Below, piece by piece: positions 44,861-59,260 of a stretch of 64,000 bases of DNA. A program made the translations under genes and the position numbers. This stretch comes from Mycteria americana (lineage: Eukaryota > Chordata > Aves > Ciconiiformes > Ciconiidae), in assembly GCF_035582795.1 (NCBI RefSeq), contig NC_134365.1, forward strand, positions 81,263,635-81,327,634. Reading direction: 5' to 3'. Under the pieces are notes generated by a model that was not told where the DNA came from, did not search any database, and saw nothing but the letters and a program-made list of their open reading frames with translations. Every line of letters starts with the position of its first letter. Within the stretch, counting starts at the first letter, position 1.

Positions 44861-47519
44861 AGCTGTGTATCCCCGTGCCAGAGGAGAGGGGTATGACCCG
44901 GTCCTTAGTGGGAATGTTTTGGGTGTGGGTCTGACCGTTTTTCACCCGAGACGTTTGGCTGGAAGAGAAAGTACTGACGATGTGTCCGTAAAGTCGGTAT
45001 TAACGCCCGCCGCTTTTCAGATGCCGGACTGGGCTACTCTTCCCCAAACGCGGAAATTAACTGGAAAATGAAGTTTTCCAGCAGCCGTACCCATCTGTCC
45101 GTCTGAGTACCTTCAGCTGAAAAAACCTGAGGAAACGCTGAATTTCGTCGTTTGCAAAAGAAAACGTTCCACTGCAGAAACGTTCAACGTGTTTTGTTGC
45201 AACATCTGCTTATGGTATTTTGTTATTTTCAACTTTTTATTTTAAAACTACTTTTCTTTTAAAAAGTAATCTAATATTTTTTTCTTGTTACTTCTTTTTT
45301 TAAAATCCTCACCAAAAGAAAATGTTCACAGTATAATGGCTTTAACAAAATGTCTGATCTGCAGTAAAATCATTAGATTATACTGTACGAATTGTTTTGC
45401 TCTGTCCCCAAATGAGATCTTTTCTGCCTTGATTTTACTGGAAAAACCTTGAAGACTTTCTGTTCGTTTTTAATACAGATTTCCCCCCCCCCCCCCACCT
45501 CTGATGTTTCATTTACTTACTGAGCTGAAAAAAGGCATTTTTCACACTGGGCGGGTAGTATCTGCACTTGCGGTTTGCCGTGTTTCACCCAGGCTCGGCC
45601 ACCTCCTCCGTCCAGGGAGCTCGTGTGCCTTTCCGCTCCCTGCCTGCTTTCTGCCTTGCCCACATCAGTCATCGCAAGACTCAAAATTAGGCAAAAAGTA
45701 GAGGGAAAAGTGGTTTTCTTCTCTGGTTTTTTTTTTCTTTTTTTCTTTTTCCTAAAAGAAAAAAGTTCTTAATTCACTTTACTTAAAAGGCAAGCAAATG
45801 TGTATTTTCCTATAATAGAAAATTAATAATAACAAATATAAAAATAGTATGAAAATATATAATAATATAAAAAGGGCAGCCACCTGAAAATAAACCAGCA
45901 TCCGACTATCCACTCTTCACCTGCTTCTGCCTGAAGAAAACAAACCAAAACTGACAGCAGCTCCAAAAATCCCCCTAAAGAAGGTTACCAGCCATGCAAA
46001 ACAGGCACTAATAAATGGCAGGTGGAGGGGCTCTGCTCGCCGCAGAGCTCTGCCCCCGCTCCTCTCTCCGCGTCTTCCCCCTGCTCCTTGGGCGTGGTGG
46101 CAGAGGGGCAGCAGCCCAGATGTGGCGAGGTGCCTGGGCGTCTCCTGGGGAGACGAAAGCAAAAGGAAAAAGTCCGAGTCTAGCAACGTGGACAAAAAAT
46201 ATTGCTGAGGTGAAAACGAAGTTGGGAGCTGACCTGCTCCCAGGTCTCCCATTGCCCGGTGCTCTGTGATAGATGGGGACCTTTGTCACTTGTTACAGGG
46301 TCAGCTTCCAGCCCCGAGCTGCCGCTGCAGCACGTGAACAGCATCCCGGCCTCAGAGGGTTTATGGCCTGCAGCTCCCTGCACAGGGGGAGCAGCATGGA
46401 AGCATGATAGCTTCAAAGGAATGGATGAGTGGAGAGGACCAGGGCGAACTACAGAGCTGTTGTCCGGCAGCCAGCACGCTTCCCAAAGTGGCTTTCCTTT
46501 TGCAGGGCACCTTCAGCTTCTCTAGGCCTAATCCGCAGTCAAGATGTGATCTAACTGAACTCGCCTTCTTTCTCAGGGAGCAGACACGTGTTCACGTGCG
46601 TCTGTCTCCAATTGAGATATACTCGAGTTAAACAGATACAGCTGGTTTGCTTTTCTTTTTGCCCCCCCCCCCCAACCAGGGGTGCAGCTGTGCATCAGTG
46701 GAGTGCGGTTGCCCTGTGCGTTGTCACTGGAGAGGGGACAGCTCTGCTTCCTGCCCATTCCCCGCTGCTCCCACACTCTGCCATCACTGGGGAGCAGGGT
46801 TTCGGGTAACCCCTCTGGACTCCCCCCCATTCCCCAGCTGCGCCTGGCTGCGTGCACCGTCCCTGTCTTAATAAACCTTGCTAATCCACTGGTTCTCCAC
46901 AAGCAAAGGGCACAAGCAGTTTGTTTGCTGTTGAGGTGCTATAGGATCCCATGGAGGTCACCTCCAAGGGCTCTGGGGTGCGTTCTCCAGCTCTGGGTTT
47001 TGGAGAAGGGAGTGTTGCAGCTGCAGCTAACACGTTAAGTGGTGGGCTGCCGCAGCTGGTGACACCGGTACTGGTGCCACTGCAGCAGAAGATGCCAGTT
47101 CATGGCCCAGCTAAGCAAGCTGACCTGAGCGGGTGCTCGTGGCAGGCTGTGCTGGCAGAGGGGTGCCCCGCTGCCTTTCGGCAGCTTAGCACCTGCCAGC
47201 CGGCTCTGGGTGGAAGCGCGGAGCAACACACCTTGTGGTTTAGCATTCCCTATCCACAAGACTGGCTGTGCCAGTTCAGGCTTTTATACCTGGCCATCCT
47301 ACTGTGCCTGCAGCTGTTTGGAGGAGCCAGCAGGCAGGAACATTAGTTTCATTCCAATTTTATCCTTGGCCTCACATCTGAGACTTCAAGCAAGGATTCC
47401 AGTCGTGGGCAGACGCCCCATTTTGTGTGCTCCAGACGTTACTCCCACAAAGACCAAGCAGTCTTTTACATGGAGGCCAAAAAAACAACTGTTGCCTGAT
47501 AAAGCCTTTCTGTCATGAC

Positions 47520-47590
47520 TGGCTCTATCCAGATTGAAACCAGGGACCTTCAAGTGCAGAAAGGGATCCCTATCACCCTACTACCTGGGC
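47520..47590 (-). pseudogene. tRNA-Cys-like relic or tRNA-derived SINE head
   Basis: On the minus strand the segment reads CCCAGGTAGTAGGGTGATAG, CTTTCTGCACTTGAAGG, TCCCTGGTTTCAATCTGG. The last parts follow vertebrate tRNA-Cys closely (anticodon-loop CTGCA, variable region and B-box GGTTCAAATC). The T-stem and acceptor stem do not pair properly, so it is not a working tRNA. No poly-A tail is evident. Confidence 0.45.
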
Positions 47591-50122
47591 AGGCTGGAAG
47601 AGCTCTGCAAGGAGACGGCTGTGCCCCGGTAAGCACGGTTGCAGCTGTGGTCCTGGCTTTCCTTGGGGAGAGAAGCTGGAGGTCTGGGACTGACCATACC
47701 ATAAATTTTTCCTGCCTGATGCGAAGCCTGGAGTCGACGCCGTAAGCTTGGTAACCTGGTAGACCACAAACTTTTTTTTTTTTCCCGGAATGAAGTGATA
47801 AATTGTTCCCATCCGAGCTGCCGGCTTCCTGCTGTATTTATTTCATTCTGGTTGGGGACCGGGGATCAGAAGGGAAGGCACATGCGCACACAGACAAATA
47901 TAGATAGATATTTATTTATTTTTATTAGTGGATTAGTGGAAGAGAGACCTCTACTGGTTCAGCTCGAAGAGCCGCTGGCATACATCGGCTGCGCGGCCGG
48001 CCGCAGCCGAGGTCTGCTGCTGGTGGGATTTCTCGCTTGACTTCACCTACTTTGGAAGTTTCCTCCTGGGTCACAGGCATTTGCCAAGGAAAGCTAAGAA
48101 GCAACCTTTCACGTTTTCCCTTCTTTTTAAAAAATCCAGCATGTAGGGAGTCACGCAGTTGCAACTGCTAGCAAATGAATTGTGGCAGTGCTCAATGTAG
48201 TAAGTAAAGTAGCTTATTTTCTTTAGGAGGGGATGAACCTTGGGCACTGAAGCATGGCAGAGAATTAGAGACTTATCGGTACTGGAGGACAAGGCAACAG
48301 GGTGTTTTCATCCACTCCATTGATTTCAGTTGCCTTTTTTCCTCTTTCTGTTCTTCCTTCTAGCTGATTGTGTAGTACTGCAATGAAGATGGCTTCAGAA
48401 ACCGTCTCTCTTGGGTCTGTGCTGTTTAGCATCTTGCTTCTGCTGTCAGGCAGTTGGATAGATGTTGACTCCTATCTGGGCCATACCTGGGGTCAATAAT
48501 CAGTGGATGCTTATCTTCCTGGGTTGGGGAAAAGTTAATACGTATATTTTTTTTCTAGCAAAGCTGTCTTTATCTGAGCGCAAGTAATGCAAAAGAGGGC
48601 TTGGTGTTTGCAAACAGGTGGAGCTGAGTGAGCCATGGTTGTTCGTGGAGTGCAAGGTCTTTAAGTCCTGAGCTGCCAGTCTGGCTGAAAGCAATGGAGG
48701 CAGTAGTTTCACAGCTGAGTCTGTACTGCTCAAATGCTGGCTTAGGCATCCCCTTCCTTCCTCATCCAGCCCACTCATTCCTGCCCCTGGCATTGCTGGT
48801 GAAGTTACATGAGGAACTGCATCAGGGAATGGATCTGGCAAAGATTTCCCACCTTCCCTTCTTTGTTGTTGTTGGGTTTTTTTCCAGCTGGATCCATTTC
48901 TGGTCTAGTTCATCACGCGGCTGCACTAACAACCCGACCAGCACAGTGGGTGGGAACGAGCAAGCTGGCAGCACTACCATGAAATCGCAGCCTGCGAGCT
49001 GGTAGTGTCTTCCTTGTGCTTTGCAGCAAAGCAAAAACTAAAGCCTTGTGTGGGACAACTGCCATCGTCCTACAGTGATGAGGCTTGCTAGAAGGTGCTG
49101 GGCAATCTCTGATACTGCAGCGCAGGGCTCTTGCTTCCAGCTTTCATCTCACATCTCTGGCCATCAAAATCTGCTCCACAAATGATCCAAGAGCTGCTTA
49201 GCTAGGGAAATAGAGGTTAGTGCCGATGGCCTGAAGTTTCCGGATTGTCTGCCAGGGGATCTCCATCACAGAGTTATTGTAGAGAGATCCGCTGAGCCAC
49301 ATTTCTTCATTTTTTGTAAGAAAGTAACCTGGCGCACTGGATACAAAGACAGAGAAAAGCGCTACAGTGGCTTGTGGAGCTGCAGGCCCTGTGTTCTTCA
49401 TTGCCATCCCTCTGAAATCCTAACCTGCAGTGAGAAGCTCCTATGATTGCTCCTGTCCCATGGCCAGGTCCATGCCTTGCTTGCGTACCCCACGGATTGC
49501 TGTCAGTCTGTTTCCAGCTGTTGCCCTGGTCTCTGCATGGTGTAGGATCATGGTAAAAGGGAGAGGGCACTGCAGCCAGGCAGCCTTTTAGAGGTCCCTG
49601 AGCTGATAGCCCTGTGAGAAGGTACAAGCTCTAGCTGTCACCTGGTGGGCAGCCCTTCCCCCTGCATGTCTTGGACAGCTCGGTGTGGTAGGTGCTCTCA
49701 CTGTACCTTTTCCGACAGATCTCTGTAGCAAAAGCACTTGCTTTCTTTCAGAAGACGCTGGAAGAAGAAGTTGCTCCGCGGCCACCTTTTATGCCCTTTC
49801 CTTCCACCCTCCCTGTCTGTTCCCCTTTTAGCAGTCACTGAGTGGTGAGAGCACCCACTATTTTGCAGACATCAATTACCTCTTCTGCCTGGGGGGGGCA
49901 AAGTTTCTTTTCTCTCTGGAGAGTGTTCTGGGTACTGGGTTCTTGGCTTGCCTGGGTCCTGCTGTCCTTGTGAGCAGCTCCATCCTCCAAAAAAGAGTGA
50001 AAGATTCGCTGTGTGAATCTTCACTGTGTGATTCACTGTGTCCAGAAGTCTTTTGGGCAGGAGCTGCAACATGAGGCTCCTTGTTCTGAGATGAGTGTCC
50101 CGGATGCTAAGTACAGAAGCCT

Positions 50123-50155
50123 GTTTTTTTTTTCTTTCTTTCTTTCTTTCTTTCC
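50123..50155. repeat. T-run and (TTTC)n
   Basis: T10 followed by about five TTTC units. Confidence 0.9.
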
Positions 50156-50857
50156 TTTCATCCTTCCTCTCTCTTTCCAGATCTTTGAGGTCCCAGTGGA
50201 AAGAAAAGCTTGACAGCCCTGATCAGTTCAGGTCCTAGGAGGTGGAAGGCTCCAAGCCCAGCTAACCTCACAGTAACAAGTTAAGCCCTCTGCTATGCTC
50301 ATTTAAAAATCTAACCTAAAAGAATGCTCCTGCTTTCTAGAACTTGCTGCACATCACTCCCTCTTGATGCCATTTACTGCCCTGTCTAATCTGCATTTGT
50401 ACTGCCTCATTTATTTGAAATAGCTCTCAGTGCCACCACATCATGTCCTACCTGTCACTCTCACTTGAGAGTGTGGCTCTGGTCAGAAAACAATGATACT
50501 GATGGTATTTTACTTGGGTAATCTGTTCAGAAGAAATAAGAAAGAGAGTGTCTGGGTTCTTTTCTTGGGCAGCAATGGAACAGTTTGCATGTCCCTCATT
50601 CATACCCAGTGGTTAGCGAGGGTGTCGCAGAGGGCTTTGCTGGCTGACCAGGTTGTATGGGTGGTTTAATGGTATTTGTGGAATCACTGCTACTTCTGCC
50701 AGAAACCTGCCCCGTGTTTCTGATCTGAATGGCTTGGAATAGGAGAGTTGCATCGAGCTTTTGTCTTTGTGTTCCAGGTGCTCGGTGGCTTGAACATCTC
50801 CTAAAAAATCTGAATTCCAGTCTGAGGATCGTATTCAACCCCCCTGCTTTTCAGATA

Positions 50858-51072
50858 AAATCACAGAATCACAGAACGGTTTGGGTCGGAAGGGATCTTT
50901 AAAGATCACCTAGTTCAACCCCCCTGCCGTGAGCAGGGATATCTTTCACTAGATCAGGTTGCTCAGAGCCCTGTCCAACCTGACCTTGCATATTTTCAGG
51001 GATGGGGCATCTACAGCCTCTCTGAGCAACCTGTTCCAGTGTTTCACCACCTCCATTGTAAACATTTTCAGG
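50858..51072 (-). mobile_element. CR1 LINE fragment, reverse orientation
   Basis: It starts AATCACAGAATCACAGAACG (inverted tail), continues GGGTCGGAAGGGATCTTTAA and AGTTCAACCCCCCTGCCGTG, and ends near CCAGTGTTTCACCACCTCC. 3' UTR and the last bit of ORF2 only. Confidence 0.88.
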
Positions 51073-52951
51073 TCCAGGGGAACTTGTAAGCTTGTCTGTC
51101 CAGGAGACAGAGGGTTTCTCAAGGGCTGGTCCTAGACCAAATGGCAGAAACTCCTCCAAGGAGAATCACAGACTTATCTCCTTCTGCTCTCCATTTAAGA
51201 TATGCTTCCTGGTGCTGATTTCTCTAGCAAACATCCAGAAGCACCTTAAAAATAAAACGCCAAAGTGAAAAAAGCCACTGAACACACAGACCTTCCCTGG
51301 GCAAGAAGATGAGAGCGAGTGAGCAAACCACATGTGACAGATGTTAGGCATGTTGCTGAATGCAATTCTGGAAGCTGCTCAGATGCTGTGGTCAGGTGGG
51401 TGGTATTACAAACCTATCTGGGCTAGAAAAGAGAAACATTTTTCTAGTAAATGAATCATATCTGGTAGAGAAAGCACTGAGGGGTAATAAACATTCGGCA
51501 GAGAACTGCCATTTGGGGAAATGCTTTTCGAGGTGAAGCTGCGGCGGCGTGGTGCTTTATAAGTAAGTGCCCCATCGCTTCAGAGTTAGGAAGGACAAGG
51601 TGCACTCGTGGCAGCTCTACTGAGTCAGGAAACAGACACGTGAAAGACAGAACTGCTCTACTTCAGAGTACAAGCTGGCTACTACTGCCACAACCACCTG
51701 CTTTTAACTGAACAGCCAGATACTTCTGAGGGGGTTTTTTTCCCAGTCCCTGGATGTCCTGCATGGGCTTCGCATGAAGCCCTGAATGCATGTTGTCACT
51801 TTGAGTAAGAGTGCTTTGTGCTTGCCTTTCAGTTTGTCTCTTCGTCTGCTAAACAGTTCAGCGCACCGAACTCCTGTTTCTGTAGACTCTGTGCCTTTTT
51901 TAAAAGAAAAAAAAAAAAAGGTGAACCAACGTTTTGTAACTGTGGAGAAATTATGGAGGATAAAACTGGTACACAAATTGGTATTTCATCTGATGAGATG
52001 AAAAACTGTAATGTTCTGGAAATCCCTTGGCTGTTAGGCCTTCCCTGGTACAATCTCAGTGCTGAGATGCTCTCCGGGAAAGCTCTGTAAACCAAAAATG
52101 GTCTCTGTTCCCCTTGGCCCATTGAGAGCCTGATCAGAGTACCTCGAACCGAGTCTGTGAGCCTCTGTGGCGATAAGGCTCTTCATTAGGGCATTTATTT
52201 GCAGAACACAGGTCCTAAGTAACCACACAGCAATGCAGTCACTGGTTTAGGTACACTGTAAGAAAGGGTAGGAGAGTACAGGGAGAGAGATGGTGGGACC
52301 GTATGAATTTGAAGTCTTTGATTAAATGCAGGTTTTTTTGGGGGGGTACAGTGAACAAAACCAGGGCAGGAAAGTTACAAAAAACATATGAAAGGTAAAT
52401 ATAATTTTTTCTTTTGTTTTGCGTTGTTTTTGAAGCCTGATAAATGTAAATTTTTCTCATATATGACAACCCCTTTTTCAGTCATATAAGACAGCACATG
52501 GGATGGTGGAGTTTTTCCAGGCTGCCAGAGTGTCTCTCTGTCTGGAGATAGATACTTTATTGTCGCGTATGACCTTTCAGCAATACATGATGGTAACCCA
52601 GGGTGGCAATCTCAAAAGACTGAGGATGCCTGAATTATGCTGAAGAGTCTGAACATAATTTTCTGCTTTTTTACACCAGCCACAAAGAATTACAGCATTT
52701 CTTGGGTAAGATGATGGGCAAAAAAGCAGTTTTCACTTTTTCATTAGTACCCTACCAGAGGCTGGATGCCTGTAATTTTACAGGGATGCTCAGAGTTGAC
52801 AGATGGCCATTCATATTTTCTGTGGGATCTCAGTGGAGGCAGATAACGCTCCATTTTAAATCCACACTGAAGTGGATTAGAAATGACAAATGGGCTTTTC
52901 CAAAGAAAGTGTGAAGGTTTTCCTTCTTTAAGAAAATTTACAAACAACCTG

Positions 52952-52973
52952 CACCACCACCACCACCACCACC
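52952..52973. repeat. (CAC)n trinucleotide repeat
   Basis: Seven CAC units ending in a C-run. Confidence 0.9.
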
Positions 52974-55900
52974 CCCCTTCCTCAAATTTGGGTTGCTTAT
53001 CTCTGCAGTCTGGGCCAGGGGCCCTCCAAAGACTTCCAGGAGCTCTGGCCAAGGCTGGGGAGGCCACTGATTCTCCACTTCACTGCAATTTGTTGCCTCT
53101 TTGAAGAGCAGCTGTTGCCTTTGAAGTGAACTTTTCTGGGCAAATGAGTATCAACGGATAGGGTGAGATTTTGGCTGCAGACGGCCAGCAGCAAAATTCC
53201 CTTCACAGAGGGGACTCTGCTGGCAGAAGGCTTGCAAGACGGAGGTTCAGCTGCTCCACCAGCCACTTCTCACTGAAAATACGCAACAAGTGGGGATGAA
53301 GCAGAGACATAACAGAGCTGCTCTGTGTTAACCTGCTCCTGGCCTGAAGTCCGTGGGAAGGGTCGACCTTGCTGCCCTGCCTGGCACCAACCCCTCAATC
53401 TTTTTGCTACCTCTCTGAGCTGATCTGGAGCTCAGGTAAAGGCAGACTTTCAAGTCCAGGCTAATCTGCCTCCAGCACAGGATGGGGTGGTGTGTTGTGT
53501 AGGTTTTGTCTGCGTTAGAGCAAGCTTATTAGGCAAGGCTGAGTCATTCCAGAGAAGCACCGAGTCCTGCAAGTGCTCAGATGTCTTTGTATTACCCTTC
53601 TGCCACCTTTTGTTCCTAGTCTTTTTTTCCTTATCCGGTAAGTCTTTTTATTCTCTGCAATATGTCCTTATTTTCTCTACACTTTTCATTCAACCTGCAA
53701 CTGACCTCTGAATCCAAAACCACTCTTGCTGGTGGTTTGTGCTGATATTCAGGGCTATTCCCTGTCACTCCTGACACAGAGGATCTAGCATGTGTCCCTC
53801 CTGCACCTGAGCGGCTGCCTCTGGCTGGGAGGGAGGTGGCACCATCACTGCGGGTAAATCTACTAGAGACTGGGAGCCAGAGCCTGCCTTGTCATGTGAG
53901 GTGCCTAAATCCCACATGTCTGTCCTTAAAACTCTGGGTCATCTGTCACCCATATCTGAAGGTGCCTCAGGTTCATCAGTACCTACTTTACGTGTGATGG
54001 TGCTGAGGTGTCAAGGTCTGTCCAGAAGTACTGAGCGTGGCTGACTCGCTCCCATGAGATCCTCCTGTAGGTATGCCTCTCTGTCACTCCTGGGAGATGC
54101 TAGACCAGGTAGGCACGCTATCTGCACCGAGCTTTTGGAGACTCGCAGGGTGCTGCCACTGCTGTCCTCCTCCTCAAAGACAGCACGCAGGGCTGGCTGG
54201 CTGCCTGCAAGGAGATGTCCTTCTACAGGCCTAAATGCTGAAGCAGGCAGGGTGACAGGCATACCTTTCTCATGAGGATTTCTCTTTTGGCCAGGTCAGG
54301 CAGCTTCATCCTCCCTGTATTTGGGCTTTGCAGCTGCCACTGCAGGCATGTAATTCCCCTTACGAATTAACATGAGAGTCTAGGTACCGGACTCGGACAT
54401 TGCAAATACTACTAGGGGGGCAAAGAATGAGAATTCAGACACTCGGGCAGGGAAAGTGTCACTCAATTATTTAGTTTGGTAGGATCATAAATTACTGAAA
54501 ACATGGCTCTATAATACAAACTTTCAGGCAGGTTTGGATGTATGTGGCTGTATATCGTACGCTTTGCTGTGTACGACAGCCCTTTGGAGAGTGAAACCTG
54601 GAACCTGCTGGGTGGCTTTACTGATTTTTGGGTTTGCTTTGTACAGGGCGATTGCTAAAACAGACTTGTTTGTGGATGTCAGGCGGTTCACGCTACTGTG
54701 TTTTTATGCAGCGTTTCACAAGCACTGGACTAACAGAGAAACAAAGCAGTCTTCATGACCACTCAAATTTGTCTTGACTAAGCACACCATTGCTGAATAA
54801 AGTATATAAGTATTGTTTTCAGACAGCTGTAATCCCTCTGCAGACTTTAGGGTAATTTAATCTCTTGACACGACTGTGCAATTCCTGTTATTTTTAGGCA
54901 CATTCATTAAGAGAAGAAAAGGTCCATTTAATCTGAAAACATATTAGCAAGTTTTCCTGCTTTCACAAATCTGAACCAGGTACCGCAGGGAATAAACTGA
55001 AAGTCGTTAACATATAATTGCTATTTGATGGCCAGAATGAAGCAGTTTCATACCCGCTCCTTACCAGCAGATACTGCAAAACCAGTTGCTACTCTTGAAG
55101 ATTGTATCAGCAAAGATTAAAAACTCATTGCAAATTGTGCAAAATCAGACCCAGATTCTTTGGTGATACCAGCTGTCTGCAATCTGTATGTGCAGGGGAC
55201 TGCTGGGCATGTGGGTGAGCTGGTGGGGATGAGGGAAGAAGGGCCTGAAGTCCTCTCACAGCGATGACGAAGGTGGTATGCGAGTGCCCTCCCCGATGAT
55301 GCCTGAGGATGCTGAACTCGGCTGGCTCCCGTCCCTGGTGGTGTAGCCCAGAAGACTGTCACTGCCTGCTCTCCTGCTCTCCTCCTCCTCCTCCCAGCCT
55401 CCCGAGCCGCTCAGGACAAGCGGCAAGGGAGCCCGTCAGGCTACAGGATGAAACTGGCGGCTGTGAACGTGGCTCAGATGCTGGAGCTCAGGCTCTTAAG
55501 TCTCCTCTTTGGCACAGCAGGGAGCTCCTGTGTCGCTCACCATGGTCCCTGTGCAAAGCTGTTTCCCGCCCCACCTCTAAAGGGGAGATGGGGTTACTAA
55601 AATCAAAGCAGTTTCCTGAAGGAGGTGAGGATTTAGTTTCCCTCTGAATATTCCTGGCAGCATTATCCAACAGGCGTTGGGACATGTGATTAAAACCAAG
55701 AAGGATGTTGTTCAGGCCTCCACAGACGCTTCCAGGCTTAGCTTGGGTGGGAAGGTGAGGTTATGCATGGCAGGCTTTGCTCATGACTGTCCTTTTTGAG
55801 AATGAAGGGGGGAAGGCAAAGGCGAGGGACAAAGTGAGAAAAAAACCTTAAACTGCTGCGTTTCATGGGGTGGACTGTTGCAGCTAGTAGGCGATTGTTG

Positions 55901-58900
55901 ATTGTTTGTTGAAAAGCCTCGCTAGCTGTGTTTGCTTTGGATACCACAAGTCACTGGGTCATGACGGGGACTGTGAGTCATGCTCCTCCTCGCAATGGAA
56001 AACACGGATTCATCACCGTGGTGCTGCGCTCCTCGCTCGGGCACACGGCAGGGCGGGCTGCCCCTTGGGAAAATGGGAAGGTGGCACAAGGCAGGAAGCA
56101 TGGACGCCTTCCCCTCCAAAGAGTGTAGGAAAGTGTTTCGGAAGTGCATTTTGCTCTTCAGGCATCCATCCTTGGTTCTGGGCAGAGCTTTGCCGGAGCC
56201 TCGAAAAAGCGGTGCGCTGGAGTTCTCGACTTCTGGTGTGCTTGTGTTGCTGTGGATACAGGGCTCTATTTTTGTGCCTCTTGCCTAAGTTTTGCCTGCA
56301 TCTTGCAGCGCCTTAAATGCATTTTTAGGATTTGGGGTCCTGGGTAGGTCAAAGCATTAAAGTTGCATCTTTGCGGTCTCAGCAGGAGTTTAGAGCAGGC
56401 TGGTCGTGACAACGTTCCCTCCGCTGCCTCTTCCTTTGGCAGAATGAAACCAGGCAGTGGTTTAGTTCAGTTTGTAGAGGATTGATGCCTTTGTCAGCAA
56501 GAGGTGTTGCAGCTCCCTTTCTTTGGCTCACACGGAGAAGCCCTCAGTAGAAGAGAAGAATAACGCCAATAGCCGTCGGAGGCACTGGAGGGCTACCACG
56601 CAGGTCAGCATGGACCTACGCTGCCAGGATACTAGTACTGATTTTGGCCCTGAATGCACAGAGCACACAAACCACCTTTGTCTCTCGGTTTTCCTCAGAC
56701 CACTCCAGATTTAACCCTTCATTTTCTTTCTGCTGGAGGCATAGACCTGCAATGGCTCCAGACATGAGCGTGGGTAAAGACTGTCACTGGGCGAGCCTAG
56801 CAGGGGAGAAGGACCTCTGCGTTACATGGTGGTAAGCCATTAACTCCTTCCTTTACATCAGGGACAAGAAATTCTTTCCTTGCTGAGGGACAAATAAGTC
56901 TTTTGAGCACCTTTGGTCTGCCGCACATTAACACATGCCTTAGTGTTACCCAGTAAATGGTGGAATAATAATGTGGTTACAGGCCATCTGAAGTGAAGTT
57001 GTGGGCTGTACCTGTCCCCATGGGCTGCAAGCTCCTGCCTCCTGTGAAAGAGCATGGGGCTAGTAATGAGGCTGTGTGTGGTAAGAGAATAGGTGTATTT
57101 AAGGAAATGGGGTTTAAATGAGAATTTAATTACTCATTTTTGGCGTCATATCTGAGCAAGAATAACATGAAAACCTGAAATTAAGCACTTGTTGCATTCC
57201 AATACAGGGAAGAATGCCTCCAGTATTTGAAAATAATTCGAAGATAAATAGAATTAATACTTAACATATAAAAGAGGCAGCTAATGTTTTGACAGACAAG
57301 ACTCCCCCTCAGAGCCAAGAACATGCATTACCTAAAGGAGGAAAATCCTCGTTTGTACTGAAGGTTGCCAGGAGTCATAATTAAAGAACAAAATTAGTCG
57401 AGGCGAGGATGGAATGAAGAGTAAAAAGATTGTTGCTTCTTAGATAACTGTGCAGGCATTGCAGAAGGAGCACACACAGTTTCGATGCCTTTTTTTTTCC
57501 TTGATCTGTCCCTATGTCCATCAGAACATTCACTGCAGGTTCCCTTACATTAAAAATAAAAATAGACATTTCCCACTGAGCAAGTTGTTCTGCCATAGGT
57601 GGAAATAAGCCCCCTTGCCCTCTGTTGTGTAGAGTCTCTGATGTCTAATTAGGGGCGAGGTGGTTTTTTTTGCTACGTTAGCAAGTCCATCACTGGGGGC
57701 ATCATTAAAGTTTCTTTTCTCTCCTTTGCCACCCACTTGCAGAAAGCGTGAGGGTTCATACTGACTTGGATACAACTGCCCCTCTGTCACATTTGATGGA
57801 AATTTCCTAAGCAGTTGAAAAGCTCCTGGGAGGGCGAAGGGGAAGGGCAGATAACCAGAGACATACGGACCCACCCACATGCTGTATGGTTGCATAAGGC
57901 TCATTTTTGCAGGAAGCTAGCCTGAAATTTTGCAGAGGATTGGACCCGTTTGTAGGAGATTTGTTATTCTGATGCGGCACGCTGGCAACCGTTACCCAGA
58001 TGTTCCCAAAAGGCAGGGAAGAGTAGATAACAGCAGTGCCATGGCCAGAGAAACGGTTAACTGGAAAGGAAAAACTGAGGTATTTTTCTGTCAGAGAGAA
58101 ACAGCGTCTCGCTTGGATATATAAAACACACAGCCTTCTCCACCTTACACGCCTTTCATAGCGGCAAATGTGTAAATCTTTTCTTCCAGAAAGGAATCCA
58201 GATGCTCGCTTAATTTAATTCAAGTGAAGATAAAGAAGCCAAATTTTCTCTGCCTGGAACATCTGCAGAAATGCCACTGAGGGATTCTGGCTTGTTGTTT
58301 TAGATAGAAAATTGCAGAAGTCCTCCCATTTTTTCCTCTTTTGAGGTTGGACCAAAAATACATTCAGCAGTCATAAGCTGTGGCATATTAATAGAAAGAT
58401 TTTCTCTATAAAACGTCCACTACTCCTAGAGGCAGATTTATACTCTATAATCCACCATTTCAAAGGCTAAGGTCAGCACCAAACATGTCAGCCCACCGGG
58501 ATATCATAACACATAAATTACATAATCAATAGCACATGTTTTCCTCCTTTCTTTACCAATTAATGGATTTTTAAAGTAGAGAGCTTGACTTATATTGTTC
58601 CAATCATGTTGGACGGGGAAACCCGTCAGAAGGTGGATTAAGCAAAAAAAACAGTTTTCAAATAAGCAATAGAAAGCTGGTGTTTAAGACACATCAATTC
58701 TTTCTTGCGCAGCGTTCAGCAAGTGCACAGGAGCCTCAGCTGTACTGCCAGTTCTGCTTCATGCCTTCTGACAGTTTTATTAATTCTTTAGAAAAATGAA
58801 TGTATGTACTACCAGAAGATATTCCAGCTTTTTTTTTTCTTTTAACTTCATCTCAGGTTTGTAACGTGTTTCCGTGCCAACGTACTTGTCCTCATAAAAC

Positions 58901-59169
58901 CATCTCATTATCGTTTACCTCCTCTGTTCTTCTTGCAGATTCTGATTAGAGCATTCTTCTCATTTTGAATGGGATTAGGGCCAGAGGATGAGATACTGAG
59001 TGATTTATATCAGTTGATGGGATATTTCCTGCTCTTACCACGATGTTTTTGTATAAATAAGGTATTTCTTTGTCAAGGTAATGGGAGTTTGCGCCTGGCT
59101 CAGCTCTTTACACTAATGATTCTTCCTATCTATTTACTTACTAAAGTATAGGTATTTTGGGCTGAATTG

Positions 59170-59260
59170 TGAAACTCAGTGGTCACTTGTAAGGATAGTC
59201 CCATTGAATTAGTAAGCTTACTTACTTGAATAGGGGCTTATCAGTGCAGCTTGGCTTAAT
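59170..59260. repeat. Old sauropsid repeat fragment
   Basis: TAAGGATAGTCCCATTGAAT and AGTAAGCTTACTTACTTGAA resemble a repeat with …GGATAGTCCCATTGAAGTCAATGGG…AGTAAGGTTACTTACGTG…. Diverged and partial. Confidence 0.35.

Larger units (their letters stand above)
44861..50857. other. Intergenic DNA after the downstream CpG island
   Basis: 45.1-45.9 kb is AT-rich with A/T runs and a C-run at about 45483-45496. Apart from the tRNA-like relic at 47.5 kb and simple repeats, no gene was found. Confidence 0.6.
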
